64,000 nucleotides of DNA from JAKOUY01 sp037045185 (GTDB lineage: Bacteria > Actinomycetota > Acidimicrobiia > Acidimicrobiales > Ilumatobacteraceae), in NCBI GenBank assembly GCA_037045185.1, contig JBAOHQ010000008.1, forward strand, positions 682,001-746,000, given 5' to 3'. A program made the position numbers and the translations under genes. Positions 62,350-64,000 of the stretch are shown piece by piece. Numbering within the stretch: position 1 is the first letter of the stretch; each line of letters begins with the position of its first letter. Under the pieces are notes generated by a model that was given only the letters and a program-made list of their open reading frames with translations, was not told the DNA's origin and ran no database searches.

Positions 62350-63537
62350 GTGAACACCACCCTTCGCCGTCCGTGGGCCTGGCTGAGTCTGTCCGGGTTG
62401 ACGCTGCTGGGCGCTGCCTGCAGCACCGACTCCGAGACCCTCCGGCCCGTGGAGCAGTCGACGCCGATTCTCGACACGCTGGTCGAGCCCGGCGACCCGC
62501 AGACTCCCGACTCGCTCCCGCCGATCCTCATCAACGTGCCGCTGCCGTCGATCACCGAGCCGCCGTTCCAGGAACCGAACCCGAACGAGACGACGAAGCC
62601 GCCGAAGAAGACCACGACCACCACCGAAGAATCCACGACGACCACCAAGCCGCAGAAGACGACGACCACCACCACCACCGAGGAGGAGACCACCACCACG
62701 CTGGAGGAGACCACGACCACCGAGGAGGAGACGACCACCACAGCGCCGGAGGAGACCACCACCACCGAGGAGGAGACCACCACCACGCTGGAGGAGACCA
62801 CGACCACCGAGGAGGAGACGACCACCACCACCGAGGAGGAGACCACCACCACGCTGGAGGAGACCACGACCACCGAGGAGGAGACGACCACCACAGCGCC
62901 GGAGGAGACCACCACCACCGAGGAGGAGACGACCACCACGCTCGAGGAGACCACCACCACGCTCGAGGAGACCACCACCACCGAAGGCGAGACCACCACG
63001 ACGGCGGCGCCGGTTGTCGACGTCACGCCCGGCACGGGCGGGTTGGGTGAGGTCCTGTTCGGCGGGGCGGGCCCAGACGTGCTCGGTTTGCTGCAGGCCG
63101 CCCTCGGCGACCCGACCGACACCAACGCCGTGCACTTCACCGTGGACAACAACGACGGCACGTTCAGCACGGCCAAGGGCGCCACATTCACCTTTCCGTG
63201 GATGTCCCGCAGCTGCTACTCGAACGGGATCTGCGCGATCTTCGGTGGAGCCAAGAAGAACCCCGCCACCCACGCCTTCGTCGGCTGGCTGACCACGGAG
63301 AACCAGTTCGTCACGGCGTCGGGCATCAAGGTCGGCGACACGCTGGACGCCTTCCCCGATCTCGTGGTCGAGCCTGGAACGTGCCCGGACGTCGCCTACA
63401 CCGCTGCCGACGGGTTCCGCCTGCGGCTGAAGTCCAACGGGGATCCGTTCGGCCCGGACACCCCAGCCGATCGCAGCGTGATCGAGATCACGCGCATCGA
63501 ATCGGGCCAGGTGTCGACCCCTGCGCCGACCTGCTGA
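62350..63537 (+). CDS. Lipoprotein with a long Thr/Glu-rich stalk
   Basis: A 395-residue surface protein of unknown function. The GTG at 62350 opens a signal peptide with lipobox LLGAAC, so the mature protein is lipid-anchored at Cys24. Residues about 88-218 are TTTT/EEE repeats, an extended acidic stalk that is probably O-glycosylated. The C-terminal 175-residue domain (GAGPDVLGLLQAALGD, DNNDGTFSTAKGATFTFPW, SRSCYSNGICAIFGG) has four Cys and a compact beta look. I recognise no family. CAATCT a few bases upstream suggests a nearly leaderless transcript. Confidence 0.75.
   Translation: MNTTLRRPWAWLSLSGLTLLGAACSTDSETLRPVEQSTPILDTLVEPGDPQTPDSLPPILINVPLPSITEPPFQEPNPNETTKPPKKTTTTTEESTTTTKPQKTTTTTTTEEETTTTLEETTTTEEETTTTAPEETTTTEEETTTTLEETTTTEEETTTTTEEETTTTLEETTTTEEETTTTAPEETTTTEEETTTTLEETTTTLEETTTTEGETTTTAAPVVDVTPGTGGLGEVLFGGAGPDVLGLLQAALGDPTDTNAVHFTVDNNDGTFSTAKGATFTFPWMSRSCYSNGICAIFGGAKKNPATHAFVGWLTTENQFVTASGIKVGDTLDAFPDLVVEPGTCPDVAYTAADGFRLRLKSNGDPFGPDTPADRSVIEITRIESGQVSTPAPTC
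62611..63003 (+). repeat. Coding low-complexity repeat (ACC/GAG codons)
   Basis: Within the lipoprotein gene the DNA is almost only Thr codons (ACC, ACG, ACA) and Glu codons (GAG), in units such as GAGGAGACCACCACCACG. Some Leu-Glu and Ala-Pro-Glu steps interrupt it. Units of about 60-90 bases recur nearly unchanged, pointing to expansion by slippage or unequal exchange. Length could vary between strains. Confidence 0.85.
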
Positions 63538-63564
63538 ACGCGCCGCGTGCGGCTGTGGCCCTGG

Positions 63565-64000
63565 CTACAGCCGCTCGAACATCGCCACCGTTCGCAACCG
63601 GCGCTCGATGTGATGCTCCATGGCCCGCGCCGCGTGGCCGGCCACCTCGTGGGTGACCGGTGACGGTGGGAGCGCCAGGGCCTGGTTGAGCCGGCCGTCG
63701 AGGATGTCGCGCATCACGTCCAAGGCCTCGGGGGTGATCGGCGCGCCGCTGCGGCAGGCTCGGCACAGCACGCCACCGTGGTCCATGTCGAAGGAGACGA
63801 ACGGACCTTCCTCGCCGCAGCGCACGCACACGTCCAACTCTGGACGGATGCCCTCGGCCGCCAGCACCTTCCAGAAGAACGCAGGTACCACCAGCGGTCC
63901 GCCGCGTGCCGACACCGTCCGCAGGGCGCCGACCAGCATGCGGTACAGGTGGGGCGCCGGCTCGTGTTCCAAGGCCAGCTGGTCGACAGCCTCCAGGATG
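63565..64000 (-). CDS. recO: DNA repair protein RecO (5' end outside the window)
   Basis: The C-terminal 144 residues of RecO, the RecF-pathway mediator that loads RecA on SSB-coated DNA. It has YRMLVGALRTVS, AFFWKVLAAEGIRPELDVCV and a zinc motif CVRCGEE...CRAC. The tail ARAMEHHIERRLRTVAMFERL matches the family end. The frame stays open to base 64000, so the N-terminal OB fold lies beyond. It is convergent with the lipoprotein gene. Confidence 0.9.
   Translation of the reverse strand, partial: ILEAVDQLALEHEPAPHLYRMLVGALRTVSARGGPLVVPAFFWKVLAAEGIRPELDVCVRCGEEGPFVSFDMDHGGVLCRACRSGAPITPEALDVMRDILDGRLNQALALPPSPVTHEVAGHAARAMEHHIERRLRTVAMFERL

Noticed and set aside
62611..63003. Possible CRISPR array
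   Set aside because: Repeats are contiguous coding triplets without unique spacers, and no cas genes are nearby.
62145..63191. Minus-strand frame with Val/Ser repeats opposite the lipoprotein
   Set aside because: It is only the complement of the ACC/GAG repeats; the plus strand has a signal peptide, a lipobox and a structured C-terminus.

Overview
The window is high-GC chromosomal DNA from an actinobacterium. Blocks of genes match conserved actinobacterial order: secG-tpiA-pgk-gap-rapZ-uvrC, uvrA-uvrB, and coaE-rpsA-polA-pdtaR-like. A type II fatty-acid cluster, and secreted proteins that begin with Thr/Pro-rich tails after the signal peptide, make a member of the Acidimicrobiia (Ilumatobacter-like) my best guess. 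This placement is inferred from gene content, not from a search.

Layout. 1-740: end of a serine hydrolase gene, a GNAT remnant and tRNA-Leu(GAG). 778-7044: secG and a five-gene peptide/nickel-type ABC importer. 7239-11065: tpiA, pgk, gap, rapZ. 11087-20710: a methyltransferase and all three excinuclease genes (uvrC, uvrA, uvrB), with a rhomboid-like gene, a cadherin-like secreted protein and a palindromic repeat pair between them. 20762-30392: a sugar catabolic operon (PfkB kinase, LacI regulator, FGGY kinase, LacD/YihT-like aldolase, ABC importer, an unidentified protein, a YihS-like isomerase) behind tandem LacI-type operators. 30454-38135: a beta-propeller-like secreted protein, coaE, rpsA, a methyltransferase, polA, an ANTAR regulator, a small coiled-coil gene and tRNA-Leu(CAA). 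38146-41467: a large LuxR-type regulator and a damaged secreted-protein gene. 41660-46508: fabD-fabH-fabG-acpP-fabF plus fabZ. 46538-55962: a second sugar locus (AraC regulator, ABC importer, PHP metallohydrolase, GH38 alpha-mannosidase). 55954-57313: a small Cys/His protein and a Rossmann dehydrogenase. 57374-62137: trpC-trpF-trpB-trpA and glyS. 62195-64000: a tandem repeat, a Thr/Glu-rich lipoprotein and the 3' part of recO.

The first sugar operon can be read as one route: import, isomerisation to a ketose, two kinase steps and aldol cleavage to triose phosphates, repressed by its own LacI protein. Its isomerase and aldolase resemble enzymes of sulfoquinovose breakdown, so a sulfosugar is an alternative substrate. 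The second locus probably imports and trims alpha-mannosides.

Many genes, including essential ones (rpsA, polA, uvrA, fabG), carry single-base indels. I count about 19 insertions and 2 deletions, mostly in short homopolymers between 13 and 55 kb. This points to sequencing or assembly error, not gene decay. Broken genes are therefore given as single CDS entries across the frame change.
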